Positions 7,557 to 16,662 of a DNA stretch of 64,000 bases are shown one piece after another (position 1 is the first letter of the stretch; each line of letters begins with the position of its first letter). This DNA comes from Citrobacter koseri ATCC BAA-895 (GTDB lineage Bacteria > Pseudomonadota > Gammaproteobacteria > Enterobacterales > Enterobacteriaceae). The notes below the pieces were generated by a model. That model did no database searches. It saw nothing but the letters and a program-made list of their open reading frames with translations, and was not told the DNA's origin. The position numbers were made by a program, and so were the translations under genes. The stretch lies in assembly GCF_000018045.1 (NCBI RefSeq), contig NC_009792.1:1364001-1428000 (forward strand), written 5' to 3'.

Positions 7557-8492
7557 TTACTTCACTTCCACGACGTTCAGACGCAGTTCATCCAGCTGAT
7601 TATCGTCTTCCTCTGGCTGCCAGCCTGCGGGTTGCAGAGGGATCTCTTCGCGGTCAAAGGCTAAATCACCACCGTCCACTACATCGGAATCATGATTAAT
7701 GCCTTTGAAATCAAAAAGATTAATATCGCTCAGATGAGAAGGCACCACGTTCTGCATCGCGCTGAACATGGTTTCAATACGCCCTGGATAACGCTTATCC
7801 CAGTCGCGCAGCATGTCGGCGATGACCTGGCGTTGCAGGTTTGGCTGCGACCCGCACAGGTTGCACGGAATAATAGGGAACGCTTTGGCTTCTGAAAAAC
7901 GCTCAATATCTTTCTCGCGGCAGTAGGCCAGCGGGCGGATAACGATGTGTTTGCCGTCATCGCTCATCAGCTTCGGCGGCATCCCTTTCATTTTCCCGCC
8001 GTAGAACATGTTCAGGAATAACGTTTGCAGGATATCGTCGCGGTGGTGGCCTAACGCAATTTTGGTTGCACCCAGTTCTGTTGCGGTGCGGTAGAGAATA
8101 CCGCGGCGCAGTCGGGAGCACAGAGAGCAGGTCGTTTTGCCTTCAGGAATTTTCTCTTTAACGATCCCATAGGTGTTTTCTTCAACGATCTTATACTCTA
8201 CGCCCAGGTTCTCAAGATATTCCGGCAGAATGTGTTCGGGAAAACCCGGTTGCTTCTGGTCAAGGTTAACGGCGACCAGTGAAAAGTTGACGGGTGCGCT
8301 TTGCTGCAAATTACGCAGAATTTCCAGCATGGTATAGCTGTCTTTCCCACCGGAAAGGCACACCATGATGCGATCGCCTTCTTCGATCATATTGAAGTCA
8401 GCAATCGCTTCGCCCACGTTACGACGCAGACGCTTTTGTAATTTGTTCAGGTTGTACTGTTCTTTCTTGCTAATATCTTGATTTTGCGACAT
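7557..8492 (-). CDS. ttcA: TtcA, tRNA 2-thiocytidine synthase
   Basis: Iron-sulfur enzyme that thiolates cytidine 32 in certain tRNAs using ATP and sulfur from IscS. The 311-residue product has the PP-loop SGGKDS (47-52) for ATP activation, and cysteine pairs C122/C125 (CSLC) and C210/C213 (CNLC) in the positions that hold the Fe-S cluster and catalytic sulfur in this family. The product matches E. coli/Salmonella TtcA end to end. Single gene, converging with dbpA. Confidence 0.97.
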   Translation of the reverse strand: MSQNQDISKKEQYNLNKLQKRLRRNVGEAIADFNMIEEGDRIMVCLSGGKDSYTMLEILRNLQQSAPVNFSLVAVNLDQKQPGFPEHILPEYLENLGVEYKIVEENTYGIVKEKIPEGKTTCSLCSRLRRGILYRTATELGATKIALGHHRDDILQTLFLNMFYGGKMKGMPPKLMSDDGKHIVIRPLAYCREKDIERFSEAKAFPIIPCNLCGSQPNLQRQVIADMLRDWDKRYPGRIETMFSAMQNVVPSHLSDINLFDFKGINHDSDVVDGGDLAFDREEIPLQPAGWQPEEDDNQLDELRLNVVEVK

Positions 8493-8682
8493 TTAATAGA
8501 GGCTCAATTCATTGTGTGGCATCAGAAAAGTATGCATCACGCCGGAAAGACCGGCAAAAGAAATCTGATATAAAAACTGTGGCGTGTATGGTACGGATTG
8601 GCGAGAAGAATGTCAGCACATTTATACCCGTTATACCTCAGGTTGCAGGTAAGCGCGTGCAGGGTTGAAAAGTGGATATGAA

Positions 8683-8704
8683 AGCCCGCAACGGCGTGCG
8701 GGCT
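8683..8704 (-). terminator. uspF terminator
   Basis: Perfect 8-bp stem AGCCCGCA/TGCGGGCT, 6-base loop, followed on the minus strand by TTTC. It starts 7 bases after the uspF stop. Confidence 0.65.
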
Positions 8705-8711
8705 GATGCGT

Positions 8712-9146
8712 TTAGCGAACCACCAGGACGGAACATTCGGCATGGCGTACGACCGCTGCGGCGTTGGAGCCCAGCAGATACGTGGTGATGTCCGGGCGGT
8801 GAGAAGCAATAATCACCATGTCTGCCGGTAATTTTTTAGCCATTTCCAGAATTTTATCTTTCGGAGAACCTTCCGCGATATGAATCTGTACTCTGTCGGC
8901 AGGAATACTGAACTTCTTGATAATCTCTTCCAGTTGAGATTTTGCTTCGGCTTTCAGATCGTCCATAGCCGGTAACTCTGCTGAGTAGGCCAGGCCTAAA
9001 GAGGCGTAATAGGGCAGTGACGGAATAACGGTCAGGAAATGGACCTCTGCGTCATCTATTTTTGCCTCGGCTTCAACATGGGTGATAACGCGTTGAGTTA
9101 ATTCTGAATCTGAAATATCGATGGGCACAAGAATCGTTCTGCTCAT
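8712..9146 (-). CDS. uspF: Universal stress protein UspF
   Basis: Cytoplasmic UspA-superfamily protein of the UspF/UspG class, associated in E. coli with adhesion and motility balance. The 144-residue product starts SRTILVPIDISDSE, the nucleotide-binding first strand, and has the ATP loop LLGSNAAAVVRHAECSVLVV at its end. Length and sequence match E. coli UspF (YnaF). It is a single gene with its own hairpin terminator; a short KTSC gene lies 75 bp upstream on the same strand. Confidence 0.93.
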   Translation of the reverse strand: MSRTILVPIDISDSELTQRVITHVEAEAKIDDAEVHFLTVIPSLPYYASLGLAYSAELPAMDDLKAEAKSQLEEIIKKFSIPADRVQIHIAEGSPKDKILEMAKKLPADMVIIASHRPDITTYLLGSNAAAVVRHAECSVLVVR

Positions 9147-9221
9147 AAAACCTCCTGTTTAAGTATCCGATTAAAGTTTAACCCTTAATGGCACTTTATG
9201 TACAATGACAGGAGTCACATT

Positions 9222-9440
9222 TTAGCGTGAGTTTGGTTTCTGCTCTGGAAATTTCCCTTTGATCACGCCGTCATAAAAGCGGCCTTTAGAAACCACGACA
9301 AGAAAATCACGAAAAATACGCGACGGGACGCCGAGATATTGCAGAGTACCGGTTCGATGAAAACGAATTTCCAGCGTGCTGGAGGTTTCGTCATAGCCGA
9401 CGGATGCAATACGGGATGATTTAACGGGATGATGGTTCAT
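9222..9440 (-). CDS. KTSC-domain protein
   Basis: A 72-residue protein with the KTSC fold: SSRIASVGYDETSSTLEIRF, then GTLQYLGVPSRIFRDF and a basic C-terminus. The domain is named for its occurrence at the C-terminus of some lysyl-tRNA synthetases; small stand-alone versions are common in bacteria and lack an assigned function. It has no signal peptide. Located between uspF and ompN on the same strand; I do not recall it at this place in E. coli K-12, so it may be lineage-specific. Confidence 0.75.
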   Translation of the reverse strand: MNHHPVKSSRIASVGYDETSSTLEIRFHRTGTLQYLGVPSRIFRDFLVVVSKGRFYDGVIKGKFPEQKPNSR

Positions 9441-9553
9441 TGCCGGCGTCCTCTACAGCAGATCTTTATGCAATATATCATCTATCAATGGAGAGTTTTA
9501 GCGCAACAAATATATTGTTTTAGTATAGATAAAACACTGTTGTTATGAGAAAA

Positions 9554-9575
9554 GCCCGCCGTTGCCAGCGGGCTG
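9554..9575 (-). terminator. ompN terminator
   Basis: Stem AGCCCGC/GCGGGCT (7 bp, 8-base loop) followed on the minus strand by TTTTC, six bases beyond the ompN stop. Confidence 0.8.
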
Positions 9576-9581
9576 ACGGAC

Positions 9582-10709
9582 TTAGAACTGGTAAACCATA
9601 CCCAGAGCAACGACGTCGTCAGTAGACATATCGTTGCGAGTGTAGAAGCTGTCATCTTCATCCAGCAGGTTGATTTTGTAATCAACATAAGTGGAGAAGT
9701 TTTTGTTGAAGTAGTAGGTCGCGCCTACGTCAGCATATTTAACCAGGTCTTTATCTTCACCGCCGGCCAGATCCTTACCTTTAGACATCAGGAAAGATAC
9801 GGCAGGACGCAGACCGAAGTCGAACTGGTACTGCGCTGTAACTTCAAAGTTCTGGGTTTTGTTGGCAATGGTGCTATCACTCCAGCTATCTTTTCCACCA
9901 TATGGCGTCATGTTACGTGTTTCAGAATACATGGTCGCCAGATAGATGTTGTTAGCGTCATATTTCAGGCCAGCAGTCCACGCATCTGCTTTATCACCGC
10001 CAGCAGTAGAGTGATTTGCTTGCTGATTCGTTCGGTCGGAAGTGGTATATGCCGCACCGAAGCTGACGCCCATACCCAGATCGTAAGTTGAGGAGATACC
10101 GAAGCCGTCACCGTTGGAGTTTTTCACATCGCGGTCGCCGCCGTTGCCCGTACCTTCCTGCTCGTTGGTAACCTGGTTTTCATTCGCACCCTGATATTGC
10201 AGCGCAAAGCTCAGACCATCCACCAGACCGAAGAAGTCGGTATTACGGTAGGTTGCTACGCCGTTAGCACGACCGGTCATGAAGTTGTCTGCTTTGGTAT
10301 AAGAGTCGCCGCCGAATTCTGGCAGCATATCGGTCCAGCCTTCCACGTCGTACAGTACGCCGTAGTTACGGCCGTAGTCGAATGAACCATAGTCACCGAC
10401 TTTAATACCTGCGAATGCCAGACGAGTCCAGGAGTCACCTTTATCACCTTCGGTACCGTTAGCCTGAACCTGATATTCCCACTGGCCGTAACCCGTGATC
10501 ATATCGTTAACCTGAGTTTCACCTTTGAAACCCATACGCATGTATGTTTGATCGCCGTCAGAATTTGCGTCATCAGAGAAATAATGCAGACCGTCTACTT
10601 TGCCATAGAGATCTAATTTATTGCCGTCTTTATTATAAACTTCAGCGGCGTGGGCCGCGCCTGCGGCTAACAGGGCAGGGATTACGAGAGCCAGTACTTT
10701 TCTTTTCAT
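9582..10709 (-). CDS. ompN: OmpN, general porin of the OmpC/OmpF family
   Basis: Outer-membrane trimeric porin for small hydrophilic solutes. The 375-residue precursor has a Sec signal peptide cleaved after AAHA (residue 21), a mature start AEVYNKDGNKLDLYGKVDGL, the constriction-loop motif PEFGGDS and a C-terminal aromatic F for BAM recognition. Closest family member is OmpN, which occupies this position in E. coli; the S. Typhi OmpS2 porin seems to be the same lineage. A roughly 225-bp AT-rich region separates it from the divergent micC gene. OmpN is normally poorly expressed. Confidence 0.92.
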   Translation of the reverse strand: MKRKVLALVIPALLAAGAAHAAEVYNKDGNKLDLYGKVDGLHYFSDDANSDGDQTYMRMGFKGETQVNDMITGYGQWEYQVQANGTEGDKGDSWTRLAFAGIKVGDYGSFDYGRNYGVLYDVEGWTDMLPEFGGDSYTKADNFMTGRANGVATYRNTDFFGLVDGLSFALQYQGANENQVTNEQEGTGNGGDRDVKNSNGDGFGISSTYDLGMGVSFGAAYTTSDRTNQQANHSTAGGDKADAWTAGLKYDANNIYLATMYSETRNMTPYGGKDSWSDSTIANKTQNFEVTAQYQFDFGLRPAVSFLMSKGKDLAGGEDKDLVKYADVGATYYFNKNFSTYVDYKINLLDEDDSFYTRNDMSTDDVVALGMVYQF

Positions 10710-10935
10710 TGAAATAACCCTTTAGTTTTTTTATTTACCTGTGACTCCCCATAAGGGAAGTGAAATCATGCTAAAGGAGAAGTTCCGTAAAGAGATAAAT
10801 ATGAATTGTTACGTCTTAAGTAAAATCTTAATTAAATAATTCTACAGAAATGATGATAATTGACATGAATGTTTTTTAATGAAACATATAAAATAAAAAT
10901 TATACAATTTAATTTTGTTGCGATATTCTGCGCGG

Positions 10936-11045
10936 GTTATATGCCTTTATTGTCACATTTTGCTTTTTTCGTTGGGCCATTGCGATAAGTACTGATCTTC
11001 CAGCGAATGAATTGACAAGCCCGAACCAAGGTTCGGGCTTTTTTT
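10936..11045 (+). ncRNA. micC: MicC small RNA
   Basis: Hfq-dependent antisense regulator of outer-membrane porins: it blocks ompC translation in E. coli and directs ompD mRNA decay in Salmonella. It lies between ompN and nifJ and is transcribed away from ompN, as in E. coli. The highly conserved 5' seed GTTATATGCCTTTATTGTCA, the internal GTTGGGCCATTGC and the 3' hairpin AAGCCCGAACC/GGTTCGGGCTT (11017-11040) with a run of seven T are all present. Length is about 110 nt, the published size. Confidence 0.95.
11017..11045 (+). terminator. micC terminator
   Basis: 11-bp perfect stem with the AA apex and a T7 tail. The minus-strand side has no U-tract, so it should not terminate nifJ well. Confidence 0.9.
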
Positions 11046-11073
11046 CGTCCTGACGAATACTCAAACAGCCGTA

Positions 11074-14000
11074 TTATTCAGCACCGCTCTTTTCCGCTTT
11101 GCCTGCCAGTTGAGCAAGGAAGTCATAGCGTTTTTGCAGATCCGCCGTTGCATCCTTCCAGAGCTGTTCAGCAACGTCTGGCTGCTGTGCATTCAGGCGG
11201 CGGAAGCGTTGCTCGTTGAGCAGCGTCTCTGCCAGCGCGTCTGACGGTGGACGGGAATCCAGCGCCAGCGGCAGTTTACCCTCATCGGCGCGACGCGGGT
11301 CAAAGCGGTACAGCGGCCAGAAGCCGGTAGCCGTTAACTGACGCATCTGATCGTGGCTCAGCGCCAGGTCGTAGCCGTGTTCTTCACATGGGCTGTAGGC
11401 AATGATCAGCGATGGCCCCGGATACGCTTCCGCTTCCTGGATTGCTTTCACCGTCTGGTTTAACTGCGCGCCCAGCGAGATCTGCGCGACATACACATGA
11501 CCGTACATCATCATGCTCACACCCAGATCCTTACGCGCTTTGCGCTTGCCGTGTTCGCCAAACTTCGTGACCGCGCCAAGCGGCGTCGCCTTCGACGCCT
11601 GCCCGCCGGTATTGGAATAACACTGCGTGTCCAGAACCAGAATATTGACGTTCTCGGTCAGGCTCAGCACATGATCCAGACCGCCAAAGCCAATATCGTA
11701 GGCCCAGCCGTCACCGCCAATCAGCCAGATTGATTTCTCAATCAGCGCATCGGCATCGGTTAACAGTTCATGCGCGCCGTCGACATCTTTCAGATGCTGG
11801 CGTAATGCGGCGACCTGTTCACGACGAACTTCCGGCGTCGCGTCGGCGTGCAATGCGTCGTTTAAATCCGTTGGGATGCGATCGGCGAACTGTTCCAGCA
11901 GACGCATGACGCGCACGCGATGTTGATCAACCGTCAGGCGGAAGCCCAGACCGAATTCGGCGTTATCTTCAAACAGCGAGTTCGCCCATGCGGGGCCGCG
12001 ACCGTTGGCATCGGTGGTGTAAGGCGTTGAAGGCAGGTTACCGCCATAAATAGAAGAACAGCCGGTCGCGTTGGCAATTAACATGCGGTCGCCATACAGC
12101 TGAGTCAGCAGCTTGATATACGGCGTTTCACCACAACCGGAGCAGGCGCCGGAGTATTCGAACAGCGGCGTGATCAGCTGAGAGGTGCGAATATCAATAC
12201 GCTCCAGCTTGCTCTTGTCGATTTCCGGCAGATTGAGGAAGAAGTCATAATTCACTTTTTCTTCTTCGACATGTTCAAGGCGGGACATCATATTGATGGC
12301 CTTGATTTCAGGGTTCTGGCGGTCTTTCGCCGGGCAAACTTCAACACACAGGTTACAACCCGTGCAGTCTTCCGGCGCCACCTGCAACACGTATTTCTGA
12401 CCACGCATATCGCGTGATTTCACATCCAGCGAGTGCAGACTGGCCGGGGCGTTCTCCATTGCTTCCGGCGAAACCACTTTAGCGCGGATCGCCGAATGCG
12501 GGCAGGCGGCGACACAGTGGTTACACTGGGTACACAGCTCTTCTTTCCAGATAGGGATCTCTTCGGCGATGTTGCGTTTTTCCCAACGGGTCGTCCCCAT
12601 CGGCCAGGTGCCGTCTGGCGGCAACGCTGAAACGGGCAGGGCGTCACCAAGCCCGGCGAGCATGGCGGCTGTAACCGTTTTAACGAAATCGGGCGCTGCG
12701 TCAGACACCACCGGAGGACGATTTGCGCTGTGCGGATCCACCGCCTGCAACGGAACTTCTGTTACCGATTCGCGAGCCAGCGCCAGCGCCTGCCAGTTAC
12801 GCTCAACCAGCTCCTGGCCTTTACTGCTGTAGCTTTTCGCTATCGCTCCCTGTAATTCCGCCAGCGCGCTATCGCCAGGCAGAATCTGCGTCAGGTGGAA
12901 GAAGGCCATCTGCATCACGGTATTAATACGTGCCGCCAGCCCGCATTCGCGGGCGATTTTAGCCGCGTTAATTACAAAGAACCGCGCTTTTTTCTGGTTC
13001 AGCACCGCCTGAACTTCCTGCGGCAGACGTGCCCAGACTTCATCTGCGTTGTACGGCGTATTGAGCAGGAAAATACCGCTTGGTTTCAGACGTTCTGCCA
13101 TCTGATACTTATCAATAAACTGCAACTGGTGGCAGCCGACAAAATCAGCCTGCGCCACCAGATAAGCGGAACGAATCGGCTGCTCGCTGACGCGCAGGTG
13201 AGAGACCGTCAGGCCGCCAGCTTTCTTCGAGTCATAGACGAAGTAACCCTGTGCATACCACGGCGTGGAGTTACCAATAATCTTGATGTTGTTTTTGGTT
13301 GCAGAAACGCTGCCGTCGCTGCCCAGACCGTAAAATAGCGCTTCCAGTTTCGCTGTACCGGGCAGGGTGTTTTCCGGCAGGGGCAGAGACAGATTAGTGA
13401 CATCATCATAGATGCCAACCGTGAAGCGGGATTTGGGTCTGGCGCTCGCCAGTTCGTTGAAAACAGCCAGCACGCAATCGGGGCCAAACTCTTTTGAGGA
13501 GAGACCATAGCGCCCGCCGATCACCCGTGGTAAGGTTTCTCTCTCGCCGCTGTTGAATGCCTCCGCCAGCGCGGTCATCACATCCAGATACAGCGGTTCG
13601 GCCTGTGCGCCAGGCTCTTTGGTGCGATCCAGTACGGCGACGGTACGTACGGTTTCCGGCAGCGCCTGTAATAAATGTTTTGCTGAGAACGGACGGAACA
13701 GACGGACTTTCAGTACGCCCACTTTTTCGCCGCGCGCCAGCAGCTCGTCCACCACTTCCTCACAGGTGCCGATTGCGGAACCCATCAGAATAATGACGCG
13801 TTCCGCCTGCGGGTGGCCATAGTATTCAAACGGCTTGTACTGGCGACCGGTGGCTCCGGCGAAATCATTCATTGCCTGTTCAACGTGGTCATAAACCGCG
13901 TTGTACCACGGGTTCGTGGCTTCACGGGACTGGAAGTAGGTATCCGGGTTGGCAGACGTGCCGCGAATCACCGGATGTTCAGGATTGAGCGCGCGGGAGC

Positions 14001-14598
14001 GGTGCGCGTCAATTTCAGCCTGCGGCATCAGTTTCAGAATGGTGTCATCCGCCAGCGGCACAATTTTATTGATTTCATGCGAGGTGCGGAAACCATCAAA
14101 GAAATGAATAAATGGTACGCGGCTTTTCAGCGTGGCAATCTGCGAAATGAGCGCGAAATCCTGCGCTTCCTGAACGCTACCGGCGCTCAGCATGGCGCAG
14201 CCGGTCTGGCGAACCGCCATCACATCAGAGTGATCGCCAAAAATAGACAAGGCATGAGTAGCAATGGTGCGTGCGGCGACGTGGAGTACAAACGGCGTGA
14301 GCTGTCCCGCCAGTTTGTACAACGTTGGGATCATCAGCAGCAGGCCCTGAGATGAGGTAAATGAGGTCGAGAGCGCGCCGGTCTGTAATGCCCCGTGAAC
14401 GGTGGCGATGGCGCCGCCTTCCGACTGCATTTCTACGACGCGAGGGGTATCGCCCCAGACGTTCTTAAGCCCGTTTCCGGCCCAGGCATCCGCCTGCTCA
14501 GCCATTGTCGAACTGGGCGTAATTGGGTAGATGGCGATAACTTCGCTGGTACGGAATGCGACCGAAGCAACCGCGCCATTACCGTCAATAGTGATCAT
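11074..14598 (-). CDS. nifJ: Pyruvate:flavodoxin/ferredoxin oxidoreductase
   Basis: Large homodimeric enzyme (1174 residues) that decarboxylates pyruvate with CoA to acetyl-CoA and CO2, reducing flavodoxin or ferredoxin. E. coli YdbK/Pfo is the orthologue. Domains in order: pyrimidine-binding domain from the N-terminus (AIYPITPSSTMAE), domain II, gamma domain, two 4Fe-4S motifs CTQCNHCVAACP (near 689) and CTGCNLCVEVCP (near 745), the extra cluster cysteines CSGCGETPY (near 818) and the thiamine-diphosphate motif GGDGWAYDIGFGG. It needs the O2-sensitive clusters and so is mostly useful anaerobically or under oxidative-stress repair. Divergent from ydbJ. Confidence 0.96.
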   Translation of the reverse strand: MITIDGNGAVASVAFRTSEVIAIYPITPSSTMAEQADAWAGNGLKNVWGDTPRVVEMQSEGGAIATVHGALQTGALSTSFTSSQGLLLMIPTLYKLAGQLTPFVLHVAARTIATHALSIFGDHSDVMAVRQTGCAMLSAGSVQEAQDFALISQIATLKSRVPFIHFFDGFRTSHEINKIVPLADDTILKLMPQAEIDAHRSRALNPEHPVIRGTSANPDTYFQSREATNPWYNAVYDHVEQAMNDFAGATGRQYKPFEYYGHPQAERVIILMGSAIGTCEEVVDELLARGEKVGVLKVRLFRPFSAKHLLQALPETVRTVAVLDRTKEPGAQAEPLYLDVMTALAEAFNSGERETLPRVIGGRYGLSSKEFGPDCVLAVFNELASARPKSRFTVGIYDDVTNLSLPLPENTLPGTAKLEALFYGLGSDGSVSATKNNIKIIGNSTPWYAQGYFVYDSKKAGGLTVSHLRVSEQPIRSAYLVAQADFVGCHQLQFIDKYQMAERLKPSGIFLLNTPYNADEVWARLPQEVQAVLNQKKARFFVINAAKIARECGLAARINTVMQMAFFHLTQILPGDSALAELQGAIAKSYSSKGQELVERNWQALALARESVTEVPLQAVDPHSANRPPVVSDAAPDFVKTVTAAMLAGLGDALPVSALPPDGTWPMGTTRWEKRNIAEEIPIWKEELCTQCNHCVAACPHSAIRAKVVSPEAMENAPASLHSLDVKSRDMRGQKYVLQVAPEDCTGCNLCVEVCPAKDRQNPEIKAINMMSRLEHVEEEKVNYDFFLNLPEIDKSKLERIDIRTSQLITPLFEYSGACSGCGETPYIKLLTQLYGDRMLIANATGCSSIYGGNLPSTPYTTDANGRGPAWANSLFEDNAEFGLGFRLTVDQHRVRVMRLLEQFADRIPTDLNDALHADATPEVRREQVAALRQHLKDVDGAHELLTDADALIEKSIWLIGGDGWAYDIGFGGLDHVLSLTENVNILVLDTQCYSNTGGQASKATPLGAVTKFGEHGKRKARKDLGVSMMMYGHVYVAQISLGAQLNQTVKAIQEAEAYPGPSLIIAYSPCEEHGYDLALSHDQMRQLTATGFWPLYRFDPRRADEGKLPLALDSRPPSDALAETLLNEQRFRRLNAQQPDVAEQLWKDATADLQKRYDFLAQLAGKAEKSGAE

Positions 14599-14873
14599 AT
14601 GACACCCTTACATTGCACAAAAAGAGGGACTCGCGAAACATCGGCGGGCCCTGATAGTTATCTCTCTATTTTAGCAAACCCCGATCTCTACCATTTTCGC
14701 TTTTGTGTCCCTGGAATAGAGGGAATGAATGATTTGATCAAAGAGAGGGCAAAAAAATTGCTAAAAAATGTCCATGAACCGCATAAATGGGCAGTTTGCC
14801 TCTCGACGACGCAGGGCAGCCTGCCTATTATTTATGGCGGTGTCGTTTTGGCTAACGTTCAGAGGGGAGAGAG

Positions 14874-15140
14874 ATGCGCGCAGCGTTTTTAGTGGGGTGT
14901 GCCGCGTTATTATTGTCGGCCTGTAGTAATGAGCCTGTTCAGCAGGCGACGGCAGCGCATGTTGCGCCGGGGTTAAAGGCGGCAATGTCCAGTTCCGGGG
15001 AAGCTAACTGCGCCATGATTGGCGGGTCGCTCTCTGTTGCCCGTCAGCTTGACGGATCGGCGATTGGCATGTGCGCATTACCCAACGGCAAACGCTGTAG
15101 TGAACAGTCGCTCGCCGCTGGAAGCTGCGGCAGCTATTAA
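14874..15140 (+). CDS. ydbJ: YdbJ, DUF333 lipoprotein
   Basis: Small predicted lipoprotein of unknown function. The 88-residue precursor has a lipobox LSAC with C17 and a DUF333 domain: MSSSGEANCAMIGGSLS, then GSAIGMCALPNGKRCSEQSLAAGSC. This fold is typical of the YoaF/hemolysin-inhibitor-like family. GGGGAGAGAG precedes the ATG. Its stop codon overlaps that of the convergent hslJ: the TTAA at 15137-15140 contains both TAA stops. Confidence 0.88.
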   Translation: MRAAFLVGCAALLLSACSNEPVQQATAAHVAPGLKAAMSSSGEANCAMIGGSLSVARQLDGSAIGMCALPNGKRCSEQSLAAGSCGSY

Positions 15141-15559
15141 TGCACTAAATCAGCCAGTCGGAACATCAGCGTTTGTTCTGCGGTCGCCAGCGTCAACTGG
15201 TTAGCCGTTAAGTCGACCTGCGCGCCTTGTTTGAGCATCGCGCTAATGGTGTGATCCAGTTCATTTAACTGCGGGTCGGCGCACATCATACGCGTCATCG
15301 CCATGTCTTTGACTTTCAGCTCGCCATCAGACAGCTTGCCCTGGCCGCTGAAGCGGTTGCACATGCGGCCAGAAACCGTCATTTTTTCACCGAAGCTTAA
15401 CTCCGGGGCGTTCTTACCCGCAGCGACTGGTTTTCCGTTTACACTCTCCAGAACAAAACGGTGATGCTGTAGCTGATCACGGTTAACGGAGACTTTTCCA
15501 TTGCTGACGCAGCCTGCCATAAGCATGCTGAGTGCAACCAGTGCGACGATCTTCTTCAT
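15137..15559 (-). CDS. hslJ: HslJ, META-domain heat-inducible lipoprotein
   Basis: Heat-shock-induced outer-membrane-associated lipoprotein linked in E. coli to novobiocin resistance. The 140-residue precursor has lipobox LMAGC with C17 and a META domain including SGRMCNRFSGQG and MTRMMCADP, whose two cysteines probably form a disulfide. It is convergent with ydbJ with a four-base overlap of stops and lies in the same orientation as ldhA, 113 bp from it. A 7-bp perfect inverted repeat TGATATA/TATATCA (15605-15624) lies upstream of its start. Confidence 0.94.
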   Translation of the reverse strand: MKKIVALVALSMLMAGCVSNGKVSVNRDQLQHHRFVLESVNGKPVAAGKNAPELSFGEKMTVSGRMCNRFSGQGKLSDGELKVKDMAMTRMMCADPQLNELDHTISAMLKQGAQVDLTANQLTLATAEQTLMFRLADLVH

Positions 15560-15643
15560 TAAAACTCTCTACATTTACTGACGGGAAATCATTCATAATT
15601 GTAATGATATAGCCTGGTATATCATCGGGGATTATCTGAAAGT

Positions 15644-15665
15644 GCTCCCCTGAACGCAGGGGAGC
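15644..15665 (-). terminator. ldhA terminator hairpin
   Basis: Perfect 9-bp stem GCTCCCCTG/CAGGGGAGC with a four-base loop, starting seven bases after the ldhA stop. The U-tract is poor (ACTTTC). Confidence 0.65.
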
Positions 15666-15672
15666 AGAAGGG

Positions 15673-16662
15673 TCAGAACAGGGCGTTCGGGCAGGTTTCA
15701 CCTTTTGAGAGCTGTTCCAGATTTTGCAGAGTGGTTTCCGAGATGCTGGTCAACGCTTCCGCAGTCAGGAAAGCCTGGTGCCCGGTGAATAGCACGTTAT
15801 GGCAGGCAGACAGACGACGGAATACGTCATCCTGAATCACATCGTTGGACTTGTCCTCAAAGAACAGATCGCGTTCGTTTTCATAGACGTCCATCCCCAG
15901 TGAACCAATCTTCTGGTTTTTCAACGCTTCAATTGCCGCCTGCGAATCAATCAACGCCCCACGACTGGTGTTGATCACCATCACCCCATTTTTCATCTGA
16001 TCGAACGCGGCATGATTAAGCAAATGGTAGTTTTCAGCTGTCAGCGGGCAATGCAGAGAAATGACATCAGATTCCGCAAACAGCGTCGGCAGATCGACAT
16101 ACTCCACGCCAAGCTCCAGCGCGGCGGCGCTTGGGTAAGGATCAAACGCCAGCAGTCGCATACCAAAACCTTTCAGAATACGCAGCGCGGCGACGCCGAT
16201 CTTGCCCGTCCCGATCACGCCAGCCGTTTTACCGTGCATGGTAAAACCGGTCAGACCTTCCAGTGAAAAGTTTGCATCACGGGTACGTTGATAAGCGCGA
16301 TGAATGCGACGGTTCAGCGTCATCATCATACCAATCGCATGTTCGGCGACGGCTTCAGGAGAATAGGCCGGGACGCGCACGACTTGCAGACCCAGCTCTT
16401 TTGCGGCGTCCAGATCGACGTTATTGAAGCCAGCGCAACGCAGCGCAATGTATTTTACGCCGTGCTTTTTCAGCTCTTCCAGAACCGGGCGGCTGCCGTC
16501 GTCGTTAACGAAGATGCATACCGCCTCGCAACCGTTGGCGGTTTTTGCCGTTTTTTCAGTCAGCAGAAAGTCAAAAAATTCAAGTTCAAAACCAAAGGAC
16601 TCGTTAACATGTTGCAGGTACTTCTTGTCGTACTGCTTTGTACTGTAAACAGCGAGTTTCAT
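15673..16662 (-). CDS. ldhA: D-lactate dehydrogenase, fermentative
   Basis: Cytoplasmic NADH-dependent enzyme converting pyruvate to D-lactate in mixed-acid fermentation. The 329-residue product has the D-isomer-specific 2-hydroxyacid dehydrogenase fold: Rossmann motif GVIGTGKIG, the NAD-binding FDPYPS, the catalytic arginine region VINTSRGALID, glutamate in DVYENE and histidine in FTGHQAFLT. An in-frame upstream start would add 13 residues, but the ATG at 16662 has GGAGA ideally spaced and gives the E. coli length. It shares pyruvate with NifJ upstream of it. Confidence 0.97.
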   Translation of the reverse strand: MKLAVYSTKQYDKKYLQHVNESFGFELEFFDFLLTEKTAKTANGCEAVCIFVNDDGSRPVLEELKKHGVKYIALRCAGFNNVDLDAAKELGLQVVRVPAYSPEAVAEHAIGMMMTLNRRIHRAYQRTRDANFSLEGLTGFTMHGKTAGVIGTGKIGVAALRILKGFGMRLLAFDPYPSAAALELGVEYVDLPTLFAESDVISLHCPLTAENYHLLNHAAFDQMKNGVMVINTSRGALIDSQAAIEALKNQKIGSLGMDVYENERDLFFEDKSNDVIQDDVFRRLSACHNVLFTGHQAFLTAEALTSISETTLQNLEQLSKGETCPNALF

